A stretch of DNA of 64,000 nt from Castor canadensis (GCF_047511655.1 NC_133398.1:50349638-50413637), one strand, 5' to 3'; positions 24,201 through 38,289 are shown, counted from the stretch's first letter. The notes: generated from the letters alone by a model not told the origin. Made by a program: numbers and translations.

Positions 24201-27200
24201 TTCTCAAAATAGAGCATATTTTAGGGAACAAAGCAAGTCTCTAGACATACAGGAAAATTGAAATAACCACCTGCATACTATTAGATTACAATACAAAAAA
24301 ACTAAAGCAGCAGCAGAAAATACTTAAAAATTGGAGGCTGAACAACACATTGTTCAATAATCAGTGGGTCATTGAAGAAATGAGGGAGGAACTCAAAAAA
24401 TTCCTAGAATTTAATGAAAATGACAACACTACCTATCACATCCTGTGGGATACAGCAAAGGCAGTCCTAAGAGGAAAGTTTATAGCCATGAGAGCATGTC
24501 TGAAAAACACAGCACAATCTCAAATAAACAACCGAATGCTACAACTCAAACTCATAGAAAAACAAGAACAAGCAAATTCCAAAACAAGGAGAAGGACAGA
24601 CATATAAGAATAAGGGCCAAAATCAATGAAATTGAATCCAAAAAAGAAAAATACAAAGAATAAATGAAACAAAAAGTTGGCTCATTGAAAAAAATAAACA
24701 AGATTGAAAACCCCTGGCAAATTTGACTAAAATGAGGAAGAAAAAGACCCAAATTAATAAAATTAGAAACAAAAAAGAGGAGACAATAATAAACACCAAA
24801 GAAATCCAATGAGTCATCAGGGACTTTTTTGAGAACCTATACTCAAATAAGTTGGAAAATGTAGAAGAAATGGACAAATTTCTAGATACATATGACCATC
24901 CAAAACTGAAACCAAGAGGATATTAATCACCTAAATATACCTATAATACACAATGAAATTGAAGCAGCAATAATGAGTCTCCCCAAAAGGAAAGTCTATG
25001 ACCTGATGAATTCTCCACTGAATTCTATCAGACCTTTAAAGAAGAACTAATACCAACACTCCATAAACTTTTCCGTGAAATAGAAAGGGATGGAACACTG
25101 CCTAATTCATTCCATGAAGCCAGTATTATACTCATCCCCAACACATAGGACACATTCAAAAAAAGAAGACTACAGGTCAATCTCCTTAATGAATATTGAT
25201 GTAAAAATCCTCAATAAAAAAACAGAAAACTGAATCCAACAACATATCAGGAAGATTATTCACCATTACCAAGTTGGCTTCATCCCAGAGTTGCAAGAAT
25301 GTTTCAATATATGCAAATCATTAAATGTAATACAGCAAAGACAGAATAGATCTTAATAGATGCAGAAAAAGACTTAAATAAAATTCAACACCATTTTATG
25401 ATAAAAGCTCTGATGAAATTAGGAATGGAAACAATGTACCACAACACAATAAAGGCTATATATGACAAACCTATAGCCAACATCATTATTAATGGGGAAA
25501 AGCTGAAACCATTTCCTGACTTTAGGGGTAAAGTCAGGAACAAGACAAAGGTGCCCATTCACTCCACTCCTATTCAAGATAGTCTTGGAATTGCTATCCA
25601 GAACAATAAGGCAGGAAGAAGAAATAAAAGGAACACAAATAGGTAAAGAAGTGAAACTACCCCTATTCACAGATGACATAATTTTATATCTAAAAGATCT
25701 GAAAAACTCCACAAAAAAAAATCTAGACACCATAAATAGCTTCAGCAAAGTAGCAGGATGCAAAATCAACCTACAAAAATCAGTAGCATTTCTATACACC
25801 AACAATGAACAGATTGAGAAAGAATCTAGGAAAATAATTCCATTTACAATATCCTAAAAAAAAAATCAGATACCTAGGAATAACCTTAACAAAGGATGTA
25901 AATGACCTCTACAAGGAAAACTACAAACCATTGAAGAAAGAAATCAAAGAAGATTTCAGATGTTGTAATTGTCTCCCAAGCTCATGGATGGGCAGAATCA
26001 ACATAGTAAAAATGATTATACTACCAAAAGCAGTCTACATGTTCAATGTAATTCCCATGAAAATCCCAATGACACTCATCAAGAGATTGAAAAATCAGCC
26101 TAAAGTTCATTTGGAAACACAAAAGACTGCTAATAGCCAATGCAATACTGAACAAGAAGAGCAGCGTTGGAGGTATCAAAATATCTGACTTCAAAAATTA
26201 CACCACAGAGTCATAGCAATAGAAACAGCATGGTAGTGACACAAAAACAGACACGAAGACTAGTAGAACAGAATAGAGAACCCCAATATGAATCCACACA
26301 GCTATGCCCACCTAATTTTTGACAGAGGTGCCAAAAATATATAATGGAGAAAAGACAGCCTCTTCAACAATATTGCTGGGAAAATTGGATATCTGCCTGC
26401 AGAGAACTGAAACTAGACCCATGTTTGTTACCCAGTACAAGTATCAACTCAAAGTGGATTAAGGACACTAATATCAGATCTGAATCCTTGGCACTAGTTC
26501 AGGAAAAATCAGGGAATTCACCTGAAGCAATAGGCATAGCAAAGACATCCTCAGTAGAACGCAAGCAGCTGAGCAAGTGAGAGAAAGGATTGACAAATGG
26601 GACTACATGAAGTTAAATAGATTCTCCCCAGCAAAAGAAATGATCCTTAAATTGAAGAGGTCACCCATATAATAGGATAAAATATTTGCTTGCTATACAT
26701 CAGACAAAGAACTGATAACCAGAATATGCAGGGAGCTCAAAAAAATGAACTCCCCCAAAATCAATGACCCAATAAAGAAATGGGCCACTGAACTGAACAG
26801 AACTTTGTCAAAAGAAGAAATCCAAATGGCTAAATAACACATGACCAGCCCTGGCCATTAAGGGAATGTGAATCAAAACCACACTAAGATTCCATCTCAC
26901 TCCTATTAGAATAGGTATACCATCAAGAACACCACCAACAACAAATGTTGGTGATGTTGTGAGCAAAAAAGAATCCTCATACACTGCTGGTGGGAATGTA
27001 AGCTAGTACAAGCACTATGGAAAACAGTATGGAGGCTCCTTAAAATACTAGAAATAGATCTGCCATATGATCCAATAATACCATTTCTAGGGATATACCT
27101 GAAGGAATGTGAGTCAGGATACATCAAAGGCACCTGCACATCCGTGTTTATTGCAGCACTCTTCCCAATAGCTAAGCTATGGAAACAGCCAAGATGTCCC

Positions 27201-27950
27201 ACTACTGACAAATGGATTAAGAAAATGTGGAATTTATACATAATGCAATTTTACTCAGCCACAAAAAAGAATGAAATTTTGTTATTTGCAGGTAAATTGA
27301 TGGGTGTTCTCCTTAATATGTGGATTGTAGACTTAAAACAAATGCAGCAATATTATGAGGCATGGGTCACACTAAAGGGAGGCTGTGCAAGGGAGGGAGA
27401 GGGCAAGGGAAGGAAACCAAATTCTTGAATGAGGTTGACATAGTCACTGTACAATAATGAATATAGAAATTTTAAACTCTCTGGGGCCATCATGAGAAGT
27501 GGACTAGGGAGGAGTGAAGAGCACTGGAACAGGCAAATCAATTGAAGCTATAAGCACATATGCATGGGAATAACACAAGGGGACTCCCTGTGTAGCTATC
27601 TTTAGATCAGACTAGCAAAATGTTGTGTTTCTAATTCTATCTTTTATGTTTTTTTCTTCTACAAAATCAGAGAATGGGGGGGAAGAACAGTTTCTGTGAG
27701 AAGTAGAGGCTGGTTGGCAGTGGTGGGTGGGGGAGTTGGTGGGGAAAGGGATAGGCGGATGAATATGATACACACAATGTGTACATATATATGTAAATGC
27801 AAAACTGATACCTGTTTAAACTGTTCGAGGAATCAGGGGAAGGGGAATGGATGAGAGAAGTGGAGGGAGGAAAACAGAAAAAGAAGAATTTTGGTACAGT
27901 CAATTGGGGAAGTAAACACAAAATACAATTAAACTAAATGAGTAGGCACA
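21246..27950 (+). mobile_element. Near full-length LINE-1, dead
   Basis: A 5' UTR of about 1.2 kb (21246-22450) precedes ORF1, whose coiled-coil part is readable at 22575-22838 and whose C-terminal domain is at 23280-23500 in broken frames. ORF2 begins near 23620 (YLSILTLNVNG) and shows endonuclease, RT (25398-25857, with TDDIILYL) and C-terminal pieces to about 27300. There are many stops and shifts. The 3' UTR differs from that of the 56-63 kb L1 and has no clear poly-A tail; the 3' limit is therefore approximate. I found no convincing target duplication. Confidence 0.88.
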
Positions 27951-28461
27951 TTATATGTACATACACAAAAATTTTGTTTGCAAAGACTAGGCAAACAGGG
28001 CCAGAAAAAAGTGATAATTTCTGTCCAAGTTTGAATAATGTGGTCCTAAAGAATGTGGATCTGAGTTCTCACAGTCTTTTGTTCCTCACACCCAACAAGC
28101 AATACTCTAAAGAAATCTCTCTGACTTCCCAAAGCCAGTCCATTAACCCACTCTATTTCATTATTGCATCAAAACTCCCATGATCTTAGGAAAACTAGTG
28201 TCAATTAATTAGAACAAATCTTTTTAACCAATTCTCACCAAGGAATAAATTAGTGATGTGGTATGTTAATCCTCCCAGGAGATGAAGGAAGCATTACAGC
28301 AAATATGCATGTGAACACACACACACACATTGAATGGACATACACTCAAGATTTAGAACGTATTTGTTACCCCACAGGCTGAGAATTTAAAATAAATATG
28401 GAGTACATACAATACAGTTTTCCCCAAAGTGTGATACACATTCTTCATGATGTATCACTAA
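27951..28461. other. Non-coding stretch before the provirus
   Basis: No gene or repeat family is recognised. There is a short (AC)n run at 28316-28330. Confidence 0.5.
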
Positions 28462-28465
28462 TGTT
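28462..28465. repeat. 4-bp target site duplication of the outer provirus, left
   Basis: TGTT here and at 46456-46459 flank the two LTRs. A 4-bp duplication fits gammaretrovirus-type integration. Confidence 0.8.
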
Positions 28466-28894
28466 TGTAAGAAAAATGATCTTTTCTATCAAAGTATTTG
28501 TTACCCTCTTAGATTACTTAAAAATTCCTCAGTTTGCCATCTTAGGTGCAAACTAACATGCACTTAGGTGCATGTTTAAAGGGTCTTGGCTTCTTCTGGA
28601 TTCCTGTACAACTCCATTTCCCACCAAACTGCATACCCTAACCCATCCCTGAAGCCTTTTAGCCAATCAGAAAAGATTGTGAACCTTTGACCTGGAAAAA
28701 TCCCAGGTGAGGGGCAGGTACAACTGCATCAGAGGAATAAGGAGGAGCTACTGTCAGCCACTTTTTGTCTGCATGCTTGCTTAGGAGGAGTGAGCACATG
28801 TTTGCACACTCTTGATCAAGAGAAAATTGCCTTGTCAAGATTTTCTGTCTCTTGTGTGTCTGTTTTCAGCACTGAAGGGTTATCAATTCCAACA
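28466..28894 (+). repeat. 5' LTR of the outer provirus
   Basis: Begins TGTAAGAAAAATGATC and ends CCAACA; collinear with 46041-46455 throughout, with one short length difference. Confidence 0.92.
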
Positions 28895-29606
28895 ATTTGG
28901 TGACTTGTACAGGATTTTACATTCTGTCCATGAAGGGGGTCCTGGCCCTTCCCCAGGGAGTTGCTTCCTGCTGCCTGATTGCCACAGCCCCGTGGTTTGT
29001 CTGAGGGTGACAACTTTACAAATCTGTTAATGAACTCAGACTGCAGAATTTCTTGACAATGCAGGTAAAAGGGCTCTGAAGACAGGGACCGTGGCGACCA
29101 CATAAATTTTGTGCACAAACCAGGACAAGAAACATCATGGGAGTGACCAGGTAATGTCTTGGTGGTTGGGATACTAGAGGCTGTGTGGTGGGTAAATGAG
29201 ATGTGTCGGGTGACACGCAGGGAAAGCAAAGTGTTGATCTGCAGTTCTGAAGTGAAATCTTACTGTTTAAGGTGGAATTAGATTCTTGAATCTAATCCAG
29301 GTCAGCAGCTTATACTGACCTGCAGGCTACCAAGAGGTGCCTCAAGCTTCCACAAAGGATGTGGGTGGAGATGGACAAAGTGAAAAAGAATCAGAGTGCA
29401 AGAAACCTCCAAGGCAAAGGAGGGGTTGATCTCCTGATAAACAGAGCACAGTCAATCAGAAGGGAGAAATGGGCAGCAAAGAGGGGGGCCAGAAAACAAA
29501 GGCCCAGGATAAAATACCCTCTGGGAGCCCCCTAGTGAAGATGTTAAAATATTGGGATAGCCCCCATACTAAAGGAGACAAAAACAATGAATAGTTAAAC
29601 ACTGGT
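28895..29606 (+). mobile_element. Outer provirus: leader region
   Basis: Sequence directly after the 5' LTR should hold the primer binding site and packaging leader. I could not assign the tRNA primer. No coding part is recognised here. Confidence 0.55.
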
Positions 29607-30655
29607 TTTTTTTTTACATTTATTATTTCTTTTATTCATATGTGCATACAATGTTTGGGTCATTTCTCTCCCTTACCCCACCCCCTCACTCTCCCTCCCT
29701 ACCCCCTCATTACCAGGCAAAAACTATTTTGCCCTTATCTCTAATTTTGTTGAAGAGAGAGTATAAGCAATAATAAGAAGGACCAAGGGTTTTTGCTAGT
29801 TGAGAAAAGGATAGCTATACAGGGAGTTTACTTGCATTGCTTTCCTGTACATATATGTTACATTCTAAATTAATTCTTCTCAAACTAACCTTTTATCTAG
29901 TTCCTGGTCCCATTCACCTATTGGCCTCTGTTACTTTAAAGTTTCTGCATTAGTTCTTTTGCATTGAGGACATCAAATGCTATCTTGTTCTTTTTTTTGG
30001 GGGGGGGGTTTCTTGCCTATCCTCATACCTCTTTGTGTGCGCTCACCTCATCATGTGATCAAAGTCCAATCCCTTATTGTGTTTGCCCTTGATCTAAAGT
30101 CCGCATATGAGGGAGAACATATGATTTTAGGTCTTCTGGGCCTGGCTAACCTCTCTCAGAATGATGTCCTCCAGTTCCATCCATTTACCTGCAAATGATA
30201 AGATTTCATTCTTCTTCATGGCCAAGTAGTATTCCATTGTGTATAAATACCACATTTTCTTAATCCATTCATCAATAGTGGGGCACCTGGGCTGTTTCCA
30301 TAACTTGGCTATTGTGAATAGTACTGCAATAAACATGGGTGTGCAAGTGCCTTTGGAGTAACCTGTGTTGCATTCCTTTGGGCATAGCTCCAAGAGTGGT
30401 ATTGATGGATCATATGGCAGATCTGTGTTTATATTTTTAAGAAGCCTCCAAATTTTTTTCCAGAGTGATTGTACTAGTTTGCATTTCCACCAGCAGTGTA
30501 TAAGGGTTACTTTTTCCCCACATCCTTGCCAACACCTGTTGTTGGTGGTGTTTCTAATGATGTCTTTCCTAACAGGGGTGAGGTGGAATCTTAGTGTGGT
30601 TTTGTTTGCATTTCCTTTATGGCTAGAGATGGTGAGAATTTTTTCATGTAAAAAC
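29607..30655 (-). mobile_element. LINE-1 3' fragment inserted in the outer provirus
   Basis: A poly-T run at the left (the poly-A tail) leads into an L1 3' UTR with a C-rich tract and AATAAA in antisense, then the ORF2 C-terminal region. The frame open on the minus strand at 30127-30744 spells L1 ORF2 ([20 protein letters not shown]) and runs a little into provirus sequence. It is the same subfamily as the 6.8-8.4 kb and 56-63 kb elements, so it is younger than the provirus. The target duplication is not clean (AAACACTGG versus AAAACTGTTG). Confidence 0.9.
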
Positions 30656-33600
30656 TGTTGTTTTATCTGGACCAAAGAACTGATCTTAAAGCCTTTTTTT
30701 TTTTTTGGCCAAAACTTGGGTCTGACGAGGACTGGGTCTGTCAACTATTAATTGAGCATGTTGACAACAAAAGCTCAGTCACTAAAGAGGAGATGGAATA
30801 TGTCCTCTGTTGGAGACAGAGTCCTGGAGTCCTGTTTCCACTAAAAAAAAAAATCCTTTCTAACTAGGATTTGTTCTCCTCCCTTCCCTCTTCCTTTTGC
30901 CTGCTCGTCCTCTGGCTCAGACACTAGAGCTGGCCCCAGTCCTACACTAAAGGCTTCCACTCCTCTACCTTTACCCCCCTTCAATTCTAAGCCCCTCAGG
31001 CTTCTGCTCAAAATTACAAAACTAGAAAATTGGAAAAATAGATCCATGGAGGAATTATTAGGAGAGGCACAAAAGGTATATGTAAGGAGAGAGGACGAAA
31101 AACAAAAACAAAAAGCAAAGATTATGTTATCTACAATCCAGCAGATTAATAGGGAAAGGTCAAACCAATATCCTATTGGAGCTCAACCAACCTGGCCTCC
31201 CTCATGGGGTATAAGAGACCAGAAAGTCAGAAGATGAAACAAAGAAGAGGGGAAAATAAGTACTTTAAATGTGGGGAGACTGGACACTTTAAGAGAGAGT
31301 GTCCAGAATGGGAAAGAGAGACTTCCTATAATGACCTTTGATGAAGCATAGGGGGCCAGGGGCTCTTCTATCTTAAAGGGTCCCACTCAGAGCATTTGAT
31401 AAATTTAGAAATGGGACCACAACATGAAACTGTCACCTTCTTGATTGACTAAGGCACTTCCAGATCCTCCCTCTGTCTTATGCCCAGGGGCTTAATCTAG
31501 TCCCTGGAGAGGGTACTAATTTCCGGGCTAAAGGGAGAAAGCTTTTCAGTTAAAATATTACAAGAAACAGATATTTATTTCTAAGACAGGGCCATTAAGA
31601 TACAATTTCTCCTAGTCTCTGAGGCAGGTACCAACCTATTTGGAAGAGATCTAATGACCGGATTATGAATCAGTTTACATATAAAAAAGAGATAAAAGAC
31701 AAGCAAGCCCTTATCACAGCTCTGGTGCTAGCCTTGCCCTCTCTTGAACAGCATTTTCACCTCTCTGTAATGTAAATAAGGGAATTGCCCTCAGGGTGCT
31801 AATCCAAAAACATGGGGGTCAGCATCAACCATGGCATTCTTATCTAAATTCCTAGATCCTGTCGCCCAAGGTTGGCCTGAATACATTCAGGCAGTAGCAG
31901 CTACAGTCATTCTAACAGAAAAAAGTAGAAAAATCACCTTTGGGGGAGACCTAATTATTAGCACTCCCCATCACGTTAGGACAATCTTAAATCAGAAGAT
32001 GAATAGATGGCTAATAGATTCCAGGATCCTAACGTATGAGTCTATCTTGCTAAAAAAGGATGACTTAACTTTAACTACTGATGAGGCCCTAAATCCAGCT
32101 ACTTTCTTGGCAGGAAGGCAGGAGGGAGGAGCCCTCAAACATAAATGTTTAGATATTATTGAATATCAACCAAAAGTAAGTCCAGATCTTGGGAAAACTC
32201 CTTTCCAGACCGAGTTCCATTACTTTGTGGATGGATCCTCTTGTGTAATCAAGGGGAAAAAGGCATAATGGATATTCTATAGTATATGGGGAGGCCATGA
32301 CTATTATAGAATCAGGCCAACTCCCTAACAATTGGTCTGCACAGACTTGCAAATTGTTTGCCCTAAATCAGGTCTTAAAACACTTAAAGGAGAAAGAGGG
32401 GCCATGTACACTGATTCAAAATATACATTTGGTGTGGTCCATACCTTTGGAAAAATCTGGACGGAACAGGGCTTAATCAATAGCAAGTGCCAAGACTCGG
32501 TACATGGAGAATTAATTCAACAAATATTAGAAAGCCTAAAACTACCTGAAGAAATAGCCATAGTCCATGAGTCAGGTCACTAAAAGGGGGTAAACTTTGA
32601 GACTTGTGGAAATTCTTGGCAGATGAGACAGCAAAACAGGCTGCTCTCATCTCTGAGGCACTGGTCTTTTGTCTCATCCCACACCTCCCTGCTCCTCATG
32701 TCACAACTCTCTTTACCACCTCTGAGGAAGAACAACTAAAAAAACTTGGGGCAGTTAGGACTGAACAGAGAAAATAGGTTCTCTCCAATGGGAGGGAAAT
32801 GATCTCAAAGTCCCTAATGAGAGAACTCCTTACTTATCTCCATCAGGGGAGCCACTGGGGACTCCAAGCCATGTGTGATGCAGTTTTGCGAGCCTATGGG
32901 TATATAGGGATCTATACACTAGCCAAACAAATATCAGAAGGATGTCTTGCTTGTTGAAAGATTAACAAGCAAGCTCTGAGAGAGAGACCAGCTGGGGGTA
33001 GAAACTCTGGGTTGTGACCTTTCCAAAGCATTCAGGTAGATTACACTGAGATGCCCAAAATAGATCATCTTAAATACCTCTTGGTTACTGTAGACCATCT
33101 CACTCACTGGGTCAAGACCATCCCTCTGCCAGGGGCCACTGCAACAAATGTAATTAGGTTATTACTAGAAAACATAATCCCAAGATTTGGGATTATAGAA
33201 AATATAGACTCAGACAATGAGAGTCATTTCACTGCCAATGTCGTCAAGGGACTTACGAAGGCTCTAGAGATCAAATGGGAATATCATACTCCCTGGCATC
33301 CACCTTCCTCAGAGAGAGTTGAAAGAATGAATCAGACTCTTAAAAAACAATTCACTAAATTAGTTTTAGAGACAAGATTACCTTGGACTAAATGTCTTCC
33401 CATAGCACTACTCAGAATTAGTATGGCCACTTAGAAGGACATTGGCCTCTCCTCCTATGAAATGCTTTATAGGCTTCCTTACCTTAGCTCTGTTATTGAT
33501 GTACCTTACTTTGAAACCAAAGCCTATTTCCTCAAAAATTATATATACTTGGATTGTCCTCTACTTTGTCTTAGGAAAAAAAGATTGTTAGTACAGGCTC

Positions 33601-33831
33601 CTCCACTTGACTTTTCTGTTCACCCACACCAGCCTGGCGATTATGTGCTAATCAAGACCTGGAAAGAAAATAAGCTTGAGCCAGCTTAGGAAGGACACCT
33701 CCTGGTCCTCCTGACTACAGAGACAGCCTGCCCAGACCGTGGTGAGGGGATGGACTCATCACACATGGGTAAAGAAGGTGCCCCACACCTTACCAGAAGG
33801 AACAATGGGTTATGCTCTTGTCTCGAGCAAG
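30656..33831 (+). mobile_element. Outer provirus: gag remainder and pol part
   Basis: Fossil. A nucleocapsid-like stretch lies near 31.0-31.35 kb, RNase H-like sequence near 32.2-32.6 kb, and an integrase core of gammaretroviral type near 33.0-33.45 kb with the usual C-terminal part after it. It is interrupted by the nested element at its end. Confidence 0.85.
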
Positions 33832-34288
33832 TGAGGGTGCAGAGTTGACTGTCAGTCCGGCGCTAAATGAATTAACTTAGGCAGGAACTAAGTTGCTCAT
33901 ACACACACTTTATTGCAGGGAGTTGCAACCTATGCCCAATAGCGCCTCAGCCTTCCCCAAGCTGTGCTCACCTTGCAATGTGAATCTTAGTCTGGCTGCA
34001 AACCAGTCCTGGCTAGTTCTTGGTCTTGATAGGCCTCCAGAATGCCTAGGGAATCTGATGGGCCATGCAGAATGTCTGGTCCACTTCGTCCGGGGGCTGC
34101 TCTTGACCAGCGTGATGCATGTTGCCAGTCAGGAGGAAGTGGTGTTGGTCTCATGGCGAGTGGGGTTTAAATGTCCACAACAGGCTGGCTTATCAGCACC
34201 AGCTTAGGGTTAGCTGATTTGCATATCAGCACCAGCTGGGGGTTAGCTGATTTGTATATCGGGCACCATAAGGTGTTTGTTTACATCA
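33832..34288 (-). repeat. 3' LTR of the nested element
   Basis: Collinear with 43482-43948. The 104-codon frame that overlaps it on the plus strand is not a gene. Confidence 0.92.
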
Positions 34289-34504
34289 TAGGACTTAAAG
34301 TAATGTCAGGTTTCATGGCGAATTTTGTCCCAAACCTGTTTAGAATAAGAAGTTGTATTGAAATACTTGTTCAGCATGTGGGAAAAGGTGACATTTAATT
34401 TGTATGGACCATGAATGAGATAACATCCATCATCAAGTCTTTGCTTGGAAGAATTGAAGCCTTTAAATCCCCAGTTGGAAAAGTTCCAATTTTTAAAGGA
34501 AACT

Positions 34505-37500
34505 TCAAACAGTCATGCTGTCTGGTGAACATACTACAAAGTTGTTGTGGCCCAGAGCTTGTACAGGGTCAGCCAAACTCATTGGGATGAGCTCCAATTC
34601 ATTAAGTTCATGTTTTAATGGCTCAGTCAAAACATAGAGTCCTTGAGTGATAGGTATCATTCTGTCCTGTGGACAATAGAAGGTCTTGGTATCATTGATG
34701 TAGAGGAGCTGGGTATGTGAAGTTACATAAGTATTACCTAACTTCCTTGGGATGGTGGTAGTGAAATGAGCTGTCTTGACATTGTCCAGGAAAATTTGCA
34801 GAAGATGTATAGTGCAGATTCCGCTAGAACATTCAGAGTGGTATCTATCGTCCATGATGGTCTTGAACGTTGGTGTTTCCCAACCTTGGCCAGTGATGAA
34901 TAGGGTATGGAGGTCATTCATCATGGTGTCTAGGGTTTGTTCAGCTTGAAGGCACTGGATAGCATGTACATTTTTCAAGGTCTCAACATACATTTTGTGG
35001 AACATTTCTAAGTTATGCTGTTCCATTTTACCAATGCATTTTTTTTATTGCAAGCATTTCCAAATGTATATTCTGAACAATGTGGTTGAGAGTAGTAAGT
35101 CCATCTGACAGAGCATGGATGGCTTGTGTCTCTTTGACTGTCACTTTCTTGAGATCATTCATGGCGACATAGAGGGGTATTGTCAAGGATGCAGTGATAG
35201 TAGATGTGAGAGTGACTCCTAGGAAAAATGCTGCATCGGCTGCTAGTTGGTAACGGTTTTCTGGCATGAACACTAGTTCCATAAGTAAAGGCAGGGGTCT
35301 TAATGTTAGGGCAGATAAAAGGCAGCGGTGCCAGTGCTTGGAGGTTAAGGATCATAGTAATTTCCCTAATTCTGGGGTTGGGTAGAATGCGAACACCTGA
35401 GGAAAAGATAGGGTATACCAATGGTAGGTGTAATATCTCTATCCTGGATGCATTCATCTTAGGGGCAAAGAGTAATTCTGGTCTGTAATGTACTGAAAGG
35501 AATCTATGCGTTTCATTAAAGCCTCCTTGGTCCATAATACATGGTGTATCTGAGAAGTCGTGAATATGACAGCTGTGAAAAGAGGCTGGAAATATATATA
35601 TTTGGTCCCACTCAATGGGGTAGTAGCCATCTTTGGGATTTTCAAAAAAATATAGCTTCTGTGCTATAAGGTCCACAATGCCCCATTGTTCATTAACTGG
35701 TAATAGCATATAAAAGTTTTAAGGTACACCAGTGTGAGTGTGGATATGGATGCCTTCACCAAACTTCATTCCAGCAGTATGCCACCATCATATGGTCCTA
35801 TTGGATGCCTCTGAGATGTTGTAGACGGGTTTGATATTGTTGGTGATGTCCTTGCAATGGGTTGTGATGAAGCTGTCGGTCTTCAAAATGGGTGGTATGT
35901 AGTTCCATTCCAGTGGTATTCAGTCCTATTGGCTCTTCTTTGTAAAAGAGCAGTATAGTTATACTTAAGAGGACTGGGAGACTTGACACATATATTAAGA
36001 GGGATAGGAAATTCCTGAAAAGAAGTATGTCAATGACCTGGGAGGTTATATATATGCGCCCTGAAATGATATCACTTCTAACTCACAATCTGAATCCTCA
36101 TGGCCCATGGTGTCACCAATATGTTTGTATTTAGCACCATGAGGTGGTATTGACCTGTTCATATTGGAAACACATATTCATATATTCTAGTTTAGGGAGT
36201 AATGTGTTGTACATACGAAAATAATAGTATTGTTTCCTTAGCTGATAGTATCTAGGACTCATGTGCACTGTAATGTGCCATGAGTCATTAATAAAGATTG
36301 GAATATTACCTGGAATGGTCATATTGGGTTTATTGATTAGCCAATAAAGTTTGGGTTCCTTCCTTATTATAGTACCCCATTTTACAGTAACAGTGGTGGC
36401 ATCATAATCTAATTGTTGGAAGGCAATTGTTAAGTTATTGTGGAGGCCAGTCCAGTTTGAGGCAGAAGAATTAGTGATGGTAATTGCATGGCCAGAGGAA
36501 GTAACATTAATAAAGGTAATCTTGATGGTGCAATAAAGGCAAGTTTACTACTGGCCACCACTTGTGTGGACCCATGAAGGTGGGTGTTGTCAAAGTGAAT
36601 AGGATTCAATGAGTTGTTAGTGGAATTATATGGCTGGAGGATATTCATAAATGCACAAAAATAGGACTGACCTTTTAAAAAGGGAGGGTCAGGTAGGTTT
36701 CTGTCTGGGAGTCTAGAATCAATAGTAGCCCAAGGTTGTGGCAATGGATCAGTGAGGATGATTGGGAATCTATAATGTTTCATCCCCAATGGTAACATTT
36801 TTAGCCAAGTGAGTACTGTTGGAAAGGAGATATTCCTAATCCAATAATCATGCCTGTATGTATTCCAACAGGACAAGACACCATAGACTGGTAAATTGGG
36901 GAAGTCTGCTGCAAGGATAATAGAGTACTTAGTATTGTTATGTTCTGGGTATAGGCTATATAAGTGCTCAAATGGGCACATATCACCATAAGGGTGGGAT
37001 GGTGTCTTAATTGTATGAAATTGTGAGAATGGTTTTCTTAGATCTATAGGGATAGGGTTAGTAGCAAGAGTAGGAGGAGAAGGAGAGGTAGGAGAAGCAG
37101 CAGCAGAAGAAGGGGTTTCCTTTACTTCCTCCTCCTCTTCATCCTTGTCTACCACGTAGTCACCCTCATAGTCATCATAGTCTTCTTCCTCACATATCTG
37201 TGTGGTCTCATTATATTTCCCCTCACATTGCAATTCCTGAAAGATCCATGGGTAAAAGTATAAGTTCAAGAAGGTTGAAGTAGCTGCTGTTTTGCAGGAG
37301 AACATGGGTATGTTCTCCAAGGTTAATTCCGTTGTGGTGTCACTGGTGTTCTTGAAGCTTGACGTGATTGATGACTGTAACATCATGCCAATGTGTACTC
37401 TTCAAAGGTAGCTCACATAGATGGCTGCCTCAGTGGTGACGTTTCTCCATAAGTCCGATTGTACACAAGCACTGGGGTCCTCCTCATGGGCATTTTCCAC

Positions 37501-38183
37501 CCATGAGTAAGTGAATAGTCCGGTGTCTATATTAAAGAGTTCTTTGGCTTTATAGTATTCTTCACATGCTTTCAGGTAGTTGAGCTTGTTGAGAGTGTGA
37601 CAAAAGGCATAATGAGCAAAGAAAGAGTTCTTGGCATAGGTGAAGTGTTTTCCAGGGATTGAAGATTTCCAATACCCAATGATAGTACTCGTGTTGATGG
37701 AATCAAAGTGTTGTCTATCATCATTATAGGCAACAGTGATGTTAGCTGGTCTTCTTGTGGTGGTGGTAGTTGGAGTAGCAGTATTTGTATGAATGGTTTT
37801 AGATGTGGCCAGCAAGATTGTAAGGTTGGGGTCTTCATTGTTGTTGTCTTTGGGCAAGTTCCATGTGCTCGTGTGTGATGTAAAATGAGTTTAGCAACCC
37901 GTTGGAAAAAAGCACTCCATGAACTACTTTGGAAAATGGATGACCACAACATTTAGAAAAAGTGGTCCATAAGACAGATGGTATAGTTGGTGAATTTCTT
38001 GCAAATAAAGATCCTGGTATTGTTGGTATCACAGTTATTACCACAGTCTCTTGTATGGCAGATGGTGTGGTGTGATACCATAGTTGTAAGAATCCAAATT
38101 ATGAACAAAGAAAGGATGATGGACTTGACAAGGCAAATTTGTGAGGAGATCCAATTTCTGCAGTTGACAATATGAGATGTCAT
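34505..38183 (-). mobile_element. Nested element: envelope-position region, unusually long
   Basis: Fossil. Seen: a leader-like hydrophobic stretch and cysteine-rich start near 38.1 kb, many N-x-S/T sequons, a strongly acidic low-complexity stretch near 37.1-37.2 kb, and a hydrophobic fusion-peptide-like segment followed by heptad-type sequence near 35.25-35.05 kb. About 3.7 kb is roughly twice the usual retroviral env. It is broken. That it is an envelope gene is inferred from place, sequons and the fusion-peptide-like segment. Confidence 0.6.
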
Positions 38184-38289
38184 CGTGGAGATGTCTGATC
38201 CAGTTTGGTAAAGTTTAAGGTACTTTTACCATTTGTGGTCCAGGCAGTGTTGCCCTTGTTGTGGCAGATGATTTTCTGTGGAGAGAGAA

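Noticed and set aside
28895-28930. Primer binding site of the outer provirus
   Set aside because: The bases after the LTR do not let me name a tRNA primer with confidence.
30127-30744. 205-residue open frame on the minus strand
   Set aside because: Nearly all of it is L1 ORF2 C-terminal text; the start runs in from provirus sequence by chance.
33893-34207. 104-residue open frame on the plus strand
   Set aside because: It lies wholly inside the LTR of the nested element on the opposite strand.
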